Assembly: GCA_033439265.1 (NCBI GenBank)
Contig: JAVTVX010000031.1
Coordinates: 4,325,501 to 4,389,500, forward strand
Source: Dillenia suffruticosa
Taxonomy: Eukaryota; Streptophyta; Magnoliopsida; Dilleniales; Dilleniaceae
Direction: 5' to 3'
Length of the DNA stretch: 64,000 nt
Every line of letters begins with the position of its first letter. Positions within the stretch are counted from its first letter, which is position 1. Made by a program: the position numbers and the translations under genes. Under the pieces are notes generated by a model, which worked only from the letters and a program-made list of their open reading frames with translations, had not been told where the DNA came from and made no database searches. This document shows positions 22,483 to 31,945 of this stretch, piece after piece.

Positions 22483-23630
22483 TCTAATATCAATTTGAGA
22501 AAGTGGCATTAGGTGTAAAATAAATGTTGCATTAATTAGGGAATTCCATAAGGCACAAAGCGTTATGGGTAAACCGAAAAGATTTGATGGGAAGCGTTAA
22601 GGGTGGAACATGGGTATTAAATATTTAACATTTTTTCAATATCCTGAGGATCATAATGATACAGTTTCTACCTCTCAGCTATATATATATATATATATAT
22701 ATGTATATCACAAAGTGTAATAAGATTCAATAGGGTTGTTCATGGGGCGAGAGTCATGGAAAGAGTTGTGTTTTTGAGGAGGGTCTGAGGCTTGAGAGAA
22801 TTTTTATCCTTTTGCGGGTTTGGCATCTAACCGGGGTGTAGTGGCAAAGGCCGCAGGTATAGAATTTCGTCAATCGGGTACAAAATTACATCATAATAGT
22901 AGGAAAGTCATAGCCTGCTATTATGATGAGCTTGTGTTGGCAAGCTCCGTTTGGTTTCTTGCAGCTCATCATTGCTCTTACACTCCTTAATTACTGGGGT
23001 TTGGTTCAATGACATGCAGGGGCTGTATTTCCTTCTTCCCGACTTCTGTTTAGTATCTAACTCTTTTTCTAGTTTTAGTATCTCACTGGGTATTAAAAAT
23101 GGATTGTTAGGCCCTTCGTCAGTCTTGGATGGCTGTTCAAAGGATGTTAGATGGCTTGTCAAAAGGAAAAGGTATGGATTCGGAGAGCCACTCCATTAGG
23201 GAAGGCAAAGGTATCCGTCAGCATACTCTTTCGAGTTGTACTTTTTGGTTTTACCCCATTTTAAGGGAATTTTTCTTTGGTGTAACCATGCTAGGGTGTA
23301 TACTGGCTTAGAAATATGTAAATGTAATCGTGTACGTAGTTTAAAAGAATTGTATCCAATTGTATGTTCTAATGCACATTCATATTGTTGAAATAAAATT
23401 TTCATTGCTCACTTGTCCATCTTACTATTGTTAAGAAAGAAGCGTCTGGTTTGTATGTAATTTAAGAGAGTCATATTCACGGGGCATAACCAAGAGAGCA
23501 AACCAAATGGTGAGGCCAGAGCGAGTCTATTAAGGCATTAAAGCTAGAGCAATAACTTTACTTGCTTGCCTGATCGTCAATTTTGATAGCTGTCATGTCC
23601 TAAAAAAGATTCCGCTAGGTCATAAGTCTG
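22483..23630 (-). other. Non-coding 3' region of the Tat/Ogre-like element
   Basis: Lies between the 3' LTR and the tandem repeats. It contains a TA microsatellite (about 22680-22702) and no recognisable coding domain. The open frames of 60-84 codons are on both strands without similarity that I can identify. Confidence 0.4.
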
Positions 23631-23634
23631 GCAA

Positions 23635-24050
23635 AATGTTAAAGCGCATAGTTGAGAGAATACCGCAAAGGGCACGGAACCAAGAGATTGTTAGGTGTCA
23701 CCCGCTCAAGAGATAATTCCCGTATATTGATTAAGGACATGTATGGAACCAATGCAAGAGGCATCAAGTTGAGACATAATAGGAGCCACCATATTTCGAG
23801 TTCGATCCCGTATATTAGCTAAGGATGGGTACAAACCCACGTAAAAGGCATAGAACTGAAAGATGATGGGAGCTACCCATTAGGGAGTTCGGTCCTTTAT
23901 ATTGGCTAAGGATAGATGCGAAACTCTTGTAAAAGGCATAGAAGTAAGAGATAATGAGAGCCACTTGTTCAGGAGTTCAATCCCGTATGTTGGCTGAGGA
24001 TTGATCTAGAACCCATGTAAAAGGCGTAGCGCCAAGAGATGATGTCTCCA
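23635..24050 (-). repeat. Tandem repeat of about 88 bp, four copies, in the 3' region
   Basis: Landmark 'cccgtatattggctaagga' recurs with starts near 23719, 23808, 23895 and 23983. Each is followed by 'acccatgtaaaaggcatag' and 'aagagatgatggagcc'-type phrases. Copies have diverged. Tandem arrays between pol and the 3' LTR are known from Tat/Ogre elements. No unique spacers are present, so it is not a CRISPR array. Confidence 0.85.
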
Positions 24051-24459
24051 TTTAACAAAATAAGAGAGTATGAACCTAATTGATAATATCATGTAAAAAA
24101 AAAGACAGTGTTATTGATAACAAACTGGAATATATGTCAAAACTCAAAGAATGAAAAAGTATACTGATAATTGACACATAAGTTGTCTGAGTTCCAAGTT
24201 CTGGGTATAGCTGAACCGTCTAAGTAAGAGAGTCGGTATGTTTATGTCTGAGTTCCCATTGCTTCTACTCTCTAGAGGACTAAATCTCCTGATTTGAATA
24301 TTTGGTCTTCACTTTCCTATTGTAGTATCAAGCTACCCTTGATGGTAGGTGGTCATTCGAGCAAACGTAATATCTCGTAGCTCTGGTAGTTGGTCTAGTT
24401 TCTCACATAATATAGAGTCATTTGTCTCTGGCAGATATTATTCTATGTGGAGCGAGTGG

Positions 24460-24800
24460 ATACTTATTTTCACCGGCAGGACTGCTTCGCACCCATAGGT
24501 AAGGATGCAGGTATTTCCCCTGTTGTTGTTCTAGTTGTGGCTTGGTAGGCCAAGAGAGTTCTATAAATTTCATCTACCCATTGGCCCTTTACATCATCCA
24601 TTGCCGTCTTGAGTCCTTGGAGAATCGTTTGGTTTGTAATTTCGGTTAGGCCGTCAACTTGTGGGTAAACATCAGAGGTAAAATGATCTTATATTTCAAG
24701 TTTACTGCAAAATTCTCTAAAGTTTTTTGTTGTCGAATTGTTTACTGTTGTCATTAACAAAGATATGGGATAGAGTGAACCTGGTAATGATGGACGTCGA
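24460..24800 (-). pseudogene. Integrase core fragment of the Tat/Ogre-like element
   Basis: Minus-strand translation gives DNSKQFDN, then in the next frame HFTSDVYPQVDGL, EITNQTILQGLKTAMDD and VKGQWVDEIYRTLLAYQ, then LTYGCEAVLPVKI in a further frame. These are the second half of the DDE core and the conserved block after it. Frameshifts and stops make it non-functional. Confidence 0.85.
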
Positions 24801-25129
24801 CATGAATATGTGGATTTTGCCTATTGTTATTTGGGTCAAGGGTTCGGCTTCCACTCACTTAGTCTAGTAGTCGATGGCGACGATAAGAAATTTCCTTTGG
24901 TCGGTTGCTTGTGGAAACAATCCCAAGATATCCATTCCCCACTGTCTGAATGGCCACGGGCTTGCGAGAGGACAGAGCTTGGAGGGGGTTGGTGAGGAAC
25001 CAAGGAGAAGTGTTTAGCATTTATTGTATTGTTTGACGTAAGTTTTTGTGTCCATCCTCAAAGTAGGCTAGTGGTACCCTTATTGTAACGCATTGTTCAC
25101 TAAACTTCAAGCATCTAATGGTTGCCACA

Positions 25130-27010
25130 TATCGCTTCGTTAATTTCTCTAAAAACATTGTCTCCTTCTTCCGGTGTCAGGCACTTTAGCTATGGGTGAG
25201 TGAAAGATTTTTTGTAGAACTCCCCGTTGATAATAGCATAGTGCGCAGCTCTGTGCTTGACTTTTGTTGCTTCCTACTAGGAGTTTGGTAGTTGGCCGCT
25301 TCGAAGGTAAGTGAGGATCGGATCCTTCCAACTTTGTAGGCTATCAGTTACCATAATCTATTCCGTTTCATCTATACTCGGGTATAGGAGGTTCTCGACA
25401 TAAGCAGTTTGGCTTGTTTCAATGGACTCAGAACTTGTAAGCCTGGAAAGCGTATTTGCTCTTGTGTTCCTAGATCTAAGAATCTGTTGTATGTCAACTT
25501 TGTGGAATTGGCCATTACTTCTCGGAATTTGGAGAGGTATTTCACCATCATTGATTCTTTAACATCATAAATTCTCTCGATCTACTTGACCGCAAGTTGG
25601 CTATCGGTATAAACCTGAATGTCTTGAACTCCCAATAATGCTGCGATCCGTAAACTTGTTAGGCGTGTTTCATATTCAATCTAGTTATCAGTGGCCCGAA
25701 AGTCGAAGCAAAGTACATAGCAAAATACATATTCTGTCTAGAAGTCTTTGAGACCTACTAAAATGAGTCCTGCTTTGCTCCTTCAAGAGTTAGAGGAGCT
25801 GTCTACGTGTAGGGTCCACGGTAGGGTTGACCACACTTTTGGGAGCCTATCAATAGTTGGCCCAACAGGGTTTAGAAAGGTGCATTTAAGAATAAAATCT
25901 ACCAAAGCCTGACCTTTGATGGCGGGTTTTGACTAATATTTAATGTCAAACTCTCCAACCTCGATGCTCTATTTGATGAGGTTGCCCGATGTGTCTCTTT
26001 TTTATAAGATCAGCTTTAGGGTTTGGTTGCGATTGTATATGCCTAAAAGTAGGATCGGAGGTAACTGGTGGTTATAACAAGAGAAACACCTTCTCGATGG
26101 GTCTATAGTTGATTTCTAACTCCTGGAGCACTTGATTGACGTAGTACAATGGTTTTTTGCATAGTGGCTTCTTATCTCATGAATACAGAGTAGAAAGCTT
26201 GGTCAGATATAGATAAATAAAGGTAGAGCTTCACACCAGGAATGGGTCGAGAGAAGAGACGCAGTAATGAGAGATATACTTTGAGCTTGTCAAAAGCCAG
26301 TTGCCATTCGGGCATCCACGCAAACTTTTGTGATTTCTTTAGGGTATCGAAGAAGGGCTTGTATATTTCTCCAACGTTTGACATAAGCCAATTTAAGACT
26401 GCAATTCATCCAGTGAGGTGTTGCATCTCTTTCCAAGTTTTGGGTGGAGTCATGACTAGAATGGCCTAAAGATTCTCTAGGTTGGCCTTGATCCTTCAGT
26501 CGATGATCATGAAACTTAAAAACTTGCGGGAAGTAATCCCAAAAGTGCATTTGGTTGGATTCAGCTTCATGTTGAAGCACTCTGGTGTTTGGAATGTTTC
26601 TTATAGGTCTTCTATGTGACCCTTTTGGCTAGTACTTTTGACAAGTATATTATGTTCATACAAAGTTGTTCATTGAAGATTTTGTTGACCAACCATTAGA
26701 AGATCGCCCTTGCTTTCTTAACGCCAAATAGTATTTGTGGCAGTAGGTGCCGAACTCTATAAAAAAGCTAGTTTTCTCCTCATCTTTAGGGGCCATGCAG
26801 ATCTAGTTGTAGTCCAAGTATACGTTCGTAAAATTTAGGAGTTGACATCCCAATGAATTATCTACGAGTTTGTCAATATTCAGTAGGGGATAATTATCCT
26901 TGGGACATGTTTTGTTGAGGTCGATGAAGTTGATGCATATCCTCCATTTGTTATTCGCTTTCTTCACCATGACCACATTTGTTAGTTATTCGGGGTACTT
27001 TACCTCTTGA
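25130..27010 (-). pseudogene. Reverse transcriptase and RNase H remnant of the Tat/Ogre-like element
   Basis: On the minus strand: EDEEKTSFFIEFGTYC (about 26750-26800), NPTKCTFGI (about 26540), then the RT-RNase H connection IYKPFFDTLKKSQKF, WMPEWQLAFDKLKVYLS and PGVKLYLYLSISDQAFYSV (26172-26360). The YxDD segment is degraded near 26640. Frame breaks occur every few hundred bases. The stretch 25130-26170 holds poorly readable RNase H and linker sequence. Confidence 0.82.
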
Positions 27011-27440
27011 TGAAGTTTGCTGTCAATAGTTTCTATATTTTTTCTTATATTGCTCACGGGCGCTCAAGTACAAACACTCTCTTCTTTTGTTTCATAAATT
27101 TGCAGTTAGGATCCACTGTTAGTTTGTGTACAATCGTTGAAGGATGTATTCCTGACATGTTTTCAGGGGACCATGCGAAAATGCCACAATGCCATTGCAG
27201 GCACTCAATAATGGCATCTCAAAGGGGATTGGTAAATGGGCTCTGATTTGGATTGTCTAGTTCGGAATATTGGTGATCTAGATCTCTACTATCTCTTCAC
27301 CAGGCTTAGGTCTGGGGGATTGATCGATGTTGTTTCTGAACTCCACAATATCTATGCTAAAATTCTTCTTCTCTTCCTTCAATATGGGGCCATTTTGGTG
27401 GTTTGGATCACAAGCGAGTGTTGCAATTCCTATAAGTGTT

Positions 27441-27880
27441 TTAAACTTGACCTTCATGTGTTTTAAACTTGACCTTCATATGTTTAGTGCTTGGTAGGGC
27501 TTCTAGATCATTTAGGCCAGGACGGGCCAAGATAACATTGTACAGAGACGGTAGCTTGACCATACTTAAGGAATTCATGGCGGAAGAGTGATTAGGTGGT
27601 GTTCCCAAAGTTATAGGGTGTGAGATAATGCTTTTGAGATATAATTGCTCATTCGAGAATACTTTCAGAGGCCTGATAGACAGTTGGAGACGTGTTTGAT
27701 TGAAACCCATTTGAGAAAGAGCGTCCAATTAGAGAAGTTTGTCGTCTTCTCCTTGATTAACTAAAACTCTCTTCATGATATACCGACCTATCTTGGCTAT
27801 GATGATTTGGGGTCATGCCGACTTGGGTTAACCCCTTGAAAGTTGTCGTCGTCAAAGCTGATCATTGACCTCTTTCTTTT
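27441..27880 (-). pseudogene. Aspartic protease region of the Tat/Ogre-like element
   Basis: Minus-strand reading gives ISFDDDNFQGVNPSRHDP, RVLVNQGEDDKLL and then the continuous frame LDALSQMGFNQTRL...ISHPITLGTPPNHS...YNVILARPGLNDLEALPSTKHMKVKF. This is the usual protease segment of Tat/Ogre and related gypsy elements. The expected catalytic triplet after RVLV (D-x-G-S) reads NQGE, so activity is lost. Gag is nearly absent: only about 60 bases separate it from the primer site. Confidence 0.8.
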
Positions 27881-27961
27881 TGATAGCATGCTAATAGGAG
27901 AAACAGGGCATGAGCTACTTTTAAGCTAATCGGTCAATTTTTCCGACAGACGGCACCAATC

Positions 27962-28640
27962 TATTGAATCGAAAAATTACTCTACAATAGATTATCCTTC
28001 TAAATTGAACGTGGAACTAGTGAGATGATGTTTGCTGTCTCGTCTTCAAAAAGGGTCCTGAAAAAACCTGTCGGAGTTGACTCCGACCGAGGATATTCCA
28101 ACATTCAAGTCAGAAAGATTGATAAAAGAGGAAAAGACTAAAAGAGTTTGAATTCTGTATAGTATATGTGTGTGCAATATATAGTAAGAAAGATGTATAC
28201 TTGACTAATTGTCACTATTTAATATATATAGTATGTATAGGGAGTATCGTATGCGTCTGGAGGGTGTTGAAACTCTACTTACATTGTAAAAAAATCGTTG
28301 GAGATTTTTTGAGATTACAAAAACTGTAACAGTAAATTTTTCACAGATTTGGAATCTTTCAAAGTAGAAAAGTTTCCGTTACTGTCGCAAAGACCTGTGG
28401 GAGTCTGAATCGCCAGTGGAATTATTTCCTTATCGAAACAAATTATAATAGATTTGTATCAGACTAAAAAACGTTTAAATTCATTAAAAAAATTTCCTTA
28501 TCAGGTAATTACAATTATGGCTTGTTGTGTAATAAGAGTAGACTCTGCGAGGATCGAGAGGTTGAGACCAAGAGGTTGGGAAATCAAGAGACTAAAGGGT
28601 CTGTCCGGTGATGACCGATAGATAGGTTGGTCATATCAAG
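27962..28640 (-). repeat. 5' LTR of the Tat/Ogre-like element, outer end truncated
   Basis: Collinear with 21744-22370. The match stops near 28640, where AT-rich sequence begins, so the roughly 100 bases that form the outer end of the other LTR are missing. Many substitutions separate the two, suggesting an older insertion than the Tekay-like element. Confidence 0.78.
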
Positions 28641-29361
28641 AAATAATTTTTAAAAAAGATTTATATGATATTACAAAAAATCGTGTTTAAAAGAGCATTT
28701 ATTTATACTTTTAACGAGTATAATTAAAATTTTTTTCTCCTTTTGTCATTTTATGTTTTAGATTCAAGAAAAGGAATAACTAAAAGGGGAAAAAAAATTA
28801 GGGGACGATAGAGAAAGGCATCTTACCGTGAAAGCGAAGAAAGAGAGACGGGAAAAATAATGCCCTTTTGGGTCTTACTAATGTTTTGGTAAGGAGGGAC
28901 CGGAGTAATTGCGGCAACAAATGGTGCACGTCAATGTCCTTTCCATTAAATAAATGTGGGTGGGCTACCATGCTGGTGCGTGCCTTCTCTACAACACTCC
29001 CAAAAGTCATTCGGCATCACATGGAAATGTTCACATTGTTGACTTGGACCCAGAAATGAGAAAGACTATTAAAAGGAGATATTTTAATGAGAAAGGACAC
29101 CAAACCTACTATTCTCAAATTTGAGTTTTTAGAGATCGAGCAACAAATGTTAGGGAACTCGTTCCGAATCCGATAATTAATTTGAATGAAAATTACCAAA
29201 ATTAATAAATTAATTATTAAATATCAAAACTCATAAAAAAAAAAACCACCACCTATACCACCGACATCATCAATACCAAAACCATGGATATAATTACCCA
29301 ACGCAAAAATTATACATTTTATAGCGATAATTGTATGTTATCAATTATTTTCTCTCTCTCT
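28641..29361. other. 3' flank of the BBE-like gene
   Basis: AT-rich sequence between the gypsy element and the stop codon of the BBE-like gene. Short open frames (60-70 codons) overlap on both strands without recognisable domains. The last 120 bases (29240-29361), rich in A/T on the gene's strand, presumably hold the 3' UTR and polyadenylation signals. None is clear enough to mark. Confidence 0.4.
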
Positions 29362-30987
29362 CTAGTTTGGACTTGTTGGAATACTCTGCTCATTACTGAA
29401 AAAATTATCAGGATCAACCAAAGTCTTTACCTTAACCAGTCTATCAAAATTATCCATGAAATACTTCCTTCCATACACACTCCCATCTTCGTAGCTATCA
29501 GTGCCGTAAGCCATTGTCCCAATATCAAGATCTCTATAGTTGAGAAAAGCACCCCTGGGAGAGCTCGACACATATGGTGTCATATAGCTATACAGCTGCC
29601 TAATTTGGCTTATGTACATATCATCTGCCTCCTCACCCGCCACATTCCAATTCACCGAGTATTGAATCTTCCATAGATTTCCTGCTCTATGCGGGAAAGG
29701 CGTCGCCGATGCTGCAATTTCTGCCATTTTCCCGCCATACGGATTGAAGACAAACCCTGTTTTGCCCAACGAGATCATTACCTTCCATAGTGCTTCCAAA
29801 TCACTCTTGGCTAGTGGCCTTTGAACATAATCCGATTTTCTCTTCAAGAAATTGACGGACGATGTTCTGTTTAGCAGAGCTTCTGGAGCGGTCTGGTTAT
29901 CGAAATTTGCCCAAATTAAGACCGATTCGATCCAACTCATTTCTTGGCAATCAGATTTCTGCAAACCCAGTTCTGGGAATTCCTTACTAAGCAAAGAAAC
30001 GAGTCGATCGGAGTCGCCCAGAAAGAGAGCAATGATTGTTGCCCTGATGGTCTTTTGGCTGCTATTCGTTTTGGAACTCACTGGTTGCAACAGCATTCTC
30101 ATGAACAAATCGTTATCTATCTGACTCGACACGAATTGCCATTTGTAAACCATATCCGTCGCATTATCTTCTATATATTGCGCAACTCGAAAATAGGTGA
30201 CAGTTTCCGGAACTGGTACTAGTTTCACTTTGTACGCTAAAACAACTCCGAAACTCGCTCCTCCCCCACCTCGGATTGCCCAAAACAAATCCTCCCCCAT
30301 TGCTTCTCTGTCACGAATTTTCCCATTTACGTCTACCATTTTAGCATCCACAACGTGGTCAACTGTGAGACCGTACTTCCTCAACATGTTCCCGTAACCA
30401 CCTCCACTGATATGCCCCCCCACGCCCACCGTCGGACAAACGCCGGCCGGGAATCCGAGGACTTTGCTCTTTTCGTAAATACGATAATAGAGTTCCCCAA
30501 GTGTTGCTCCGGCTTCGACCCATGCGGTTTCTTCTTCCACATTTACAGAGATGGATCTAAGGTTGAACATGTCGAGGATGATGAACGGAACTTCGGAAAC
30601 GTACGAGATTCCATCATAGTCATGGCCGCCGCTTCGGATTTTGATTTGAATTCCGATGTTCTTCGCGCAGAGAACCGTCGCCGACACTTGTTCGTAACTG
30701 AGAGGAGTTACTATGATGACCGGTTTAGGAGTTTCCGAGGTATTAAAGCGACGGTTGCGGATGTAGAACTGCAAAACGCTTGTGTACGAGGAATTGGAGG
30801 GGTTGTACACTATGGAGGTTATTTTGCCAGATGGATCAGGGTTCTTTTCGACGAGGCAACTGAGCATGGATTCATAGACCGAAGAATCATCTGCACAAGA
30901 AGAAGACATTAGAAGGGAGAGAAAAGCAAGGAGGAGGAGGAGGAGAAGGAGGAGAGGAGAGAGATAATGGAAGATCCGGTTCTTCAT
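29362..30987 (-). CDS. Berberine-bridge-enzyme-like FAD-dependent oxidoreductase, single exon
   Basis: 541 codons from ATG at 30985-30987. The frame stays open 26 codons upstream, but this Met starts a classic signal peptide (MKNRIFHYLS, then a leucine run, cut near residue 31). Residues 85-260 are the FAD-binding (PCMH-type) domain. The C-terminal BBE motif is YGRKYFMDNFDRLVKVKTLV (505-524). His122 in RSGGHDYDG and Cys184 in GVCPTVGVGGH are spaced 62 residues apart, as in the two covalent FAD anchors of BBE. Tyr124, Tyr198, Lys440 and Gln442 (KIQ), and Tyr484 (NYRDLD), correspond to active-site residues described for Arabidopsis BBE-like monolignol oxidoreductases. Val187 sits at the oxygen gatekeeper position, where valine favours oxidase activity (inference). 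Several N-glycosylation sites fit secretion to the wall or vacuole. Family substrates include monolignols, oligosaccharides and alkaloids. The substrate here cannot be told. Length and intact motifs suggest a functional gene. Confidence 0.95.
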   Translation of the reverse strand: MKNRIFHYLSPLLLLLLLLLAFLSLLMSSSCADDSSVYESMLSCLVEKNPDPSGKITSIVYNPSNSSYTSVLQFYIRNRRFNTSETPKPVIIVTPLSYEQVSATVLCAKNIGIQIKIRSGGHDYDGISYVSEVPFIILDMFNLRSISVNVEEETAWVEAGATLGELYYRIYEKSKVLGFPAGVCPTVGVGGHISGGGYGNMLRKYGLTVDHVVDAKMVDVNGKIRDREAMGEDLFWAIRGGGGASFGVVLAYKVKLVPVPETVTYFRVAQYIEDNATDMVYKWQFVSSQIDNDLFMRMLLQPVSSKTNSSQKTIRATIIALFLGDSDRLVSLLSKEFPELGLQKSDCQEMSWIESVLIWANFDNQTAPEALLNRTSSVNFLKRKSDYVQRPLAKSDLEALWKVMISLGKTGFVFNPYGGKMAEIAASATPFPHRAGNLWKIQYSVNWNVAGEEADDMYISQIRQLYSYMTPYVSSSPRGAFLNYRDLDIGTMAYGTDSYEDGSVYGRKYFMDNFDRLVKVKTLVDPDNFFSNEQSIPTSPN

Positions 30988-31019
30988 TGTTTGTCGTTTG
31001 GTGGTGAAAGATTGGGAGA

Positions 31020-31240
31020 GAAGTTCTGGGGGGCGTTTTGAATTTTGGGGCTTTGAATATATCATTGCAACAAGGAAAGGCGAATAAAAGTTTCAAGGTC
31101 ACTGCAGAAGATTCAATGGAGAAATTAAATGAGGAATTGTGTTACTTTCTTGCTTTGAGGCTTTTTTCCAAAGGCTTGTGGCGGTGGGTCTTACAACACT
31201 CCAGTGATCATTAACCACAAATTTTATATAATGACCAATA
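31020..31240 (-). promoter_or_regulatory. BBE-like gene 5' UTR and core promoter
   Basis: Two TATA-like boxes on the minus strand: TATATAAAA (31222-31230), about 235 bases upstream of the ATG, and GATATATT (31056-31063), about 70 bases upstream. The whole block recurs at 59240-59475, including the distal TATATAAAA. I favour the distal box because it is identical in both copies, which would give a 5' UTR of about 200 bases. Confidence 0.55.
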
Positions 31241-31945
31241 AAAATAAAACTTATAGGATTTTATTATAAAAAAAAACCCATTTTTAAATATATTTGCTTT
31301 AATTTTTTTAATAGATTAGAATCTCGAGAGTGAAAAAAAAAATGTATTATGTAACACAAAAATGAAAAATAATTCTTTTTATTAGATCAGGATATATACC
31401 GATTTGCAGTTAAAATTTTTATATTATCAAAATAATTGAAATAAAATCAGAAAGTTATTACTGCAAAATGGGTGATTAGGGGTTGGAAACTAAAGTTATT
31501 ATTATTTTTTTATTACAAACTTTTTTACTGAGAAATATCATAGGTATGTATCGATAAAATACACCAAGGAGGCCCATCAAGCCCACTAACAAGAAATAGT
31601 GAAAATATAAAGAAATGGTGCATTTGTGACGATTACGAGAGACTGATGGTTAGGGCATTCTTCTGATGGTATCACAAGAGACTACATGTTTTGGTACAAA
31701 TAAAAAATGATTATGGAGGGGTCCATAAGTTACTTTTGAAGGCACAAACCATAGTTGAACTTATTTAATTTTTGGGTTAAAAAAAATAGAGAAAAATAAA
31801 CTAACTTCTAAAAGAAACTAAATTCCTAAAATCAGTCTTAATTAAACGATGCGCTCACTTGGAAGAGATGGTAATTCATGGGATCCTGGTGGGACAGAAA
31901 GAAGCTGAAATTATTTATAGTTATTAATGAGAGGGGAGACAAAAT
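31241..31945. other. BBE upstream region, partly duplicated elsewhere
   Basis: AT-rich, no gene. 31550-31720 ('ggcccatcaag...aacaagaaat', 'acaagagactaca...caaataaaaa') matches 59475-59665, whereas 31241-31550 has no counterpart there. Confidence 0.5.

Larger units (their letters stand above)
21744..28640 (-). mobile_element. Ty3/gypsy element, Tat/Ogre-like, minus strand, decayed
   Basis: On the minus strand the order is: 5' LTR (27962-28640), a primer-site-like 'attggtgccgtctgtcgg' just inside it (about 27943-27960), protease, reverse transcriptase, RNase H, integrase, tandem repeats, then the 3' LTR (21744-22482). The 'TTGGCGCCGTCTGTGGGAA'-type start is common in Tat/Ogre-type gypsy elements. 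The domain order with RT upstream of integrase confirms gypsy. All domains carry stops or frameshifts. The gag is almost absent between primer site and protease, and the outer part of the 5' LTR is missing. No target duplication was identified. Confidence 0.88.

Noticed and set aside
23635..24050. CRISPR-like regular spacing
   Set aside because: Plant-type context, whole units are repeated without unique spacers, and the array lies inside a gypsy element.
30355..30912. 185-codon plus-strand frame opposite the BBE-like gene
   Set aside because: Antisense shadow of a conserved coding region.
30988..31065. 26-codon N-terminal extension of the BBE-like frame
   Set aside because: Hydrophilic residues ahead of a perfect signal peptide would spoil secretion. 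The next Met matches the usual family length.
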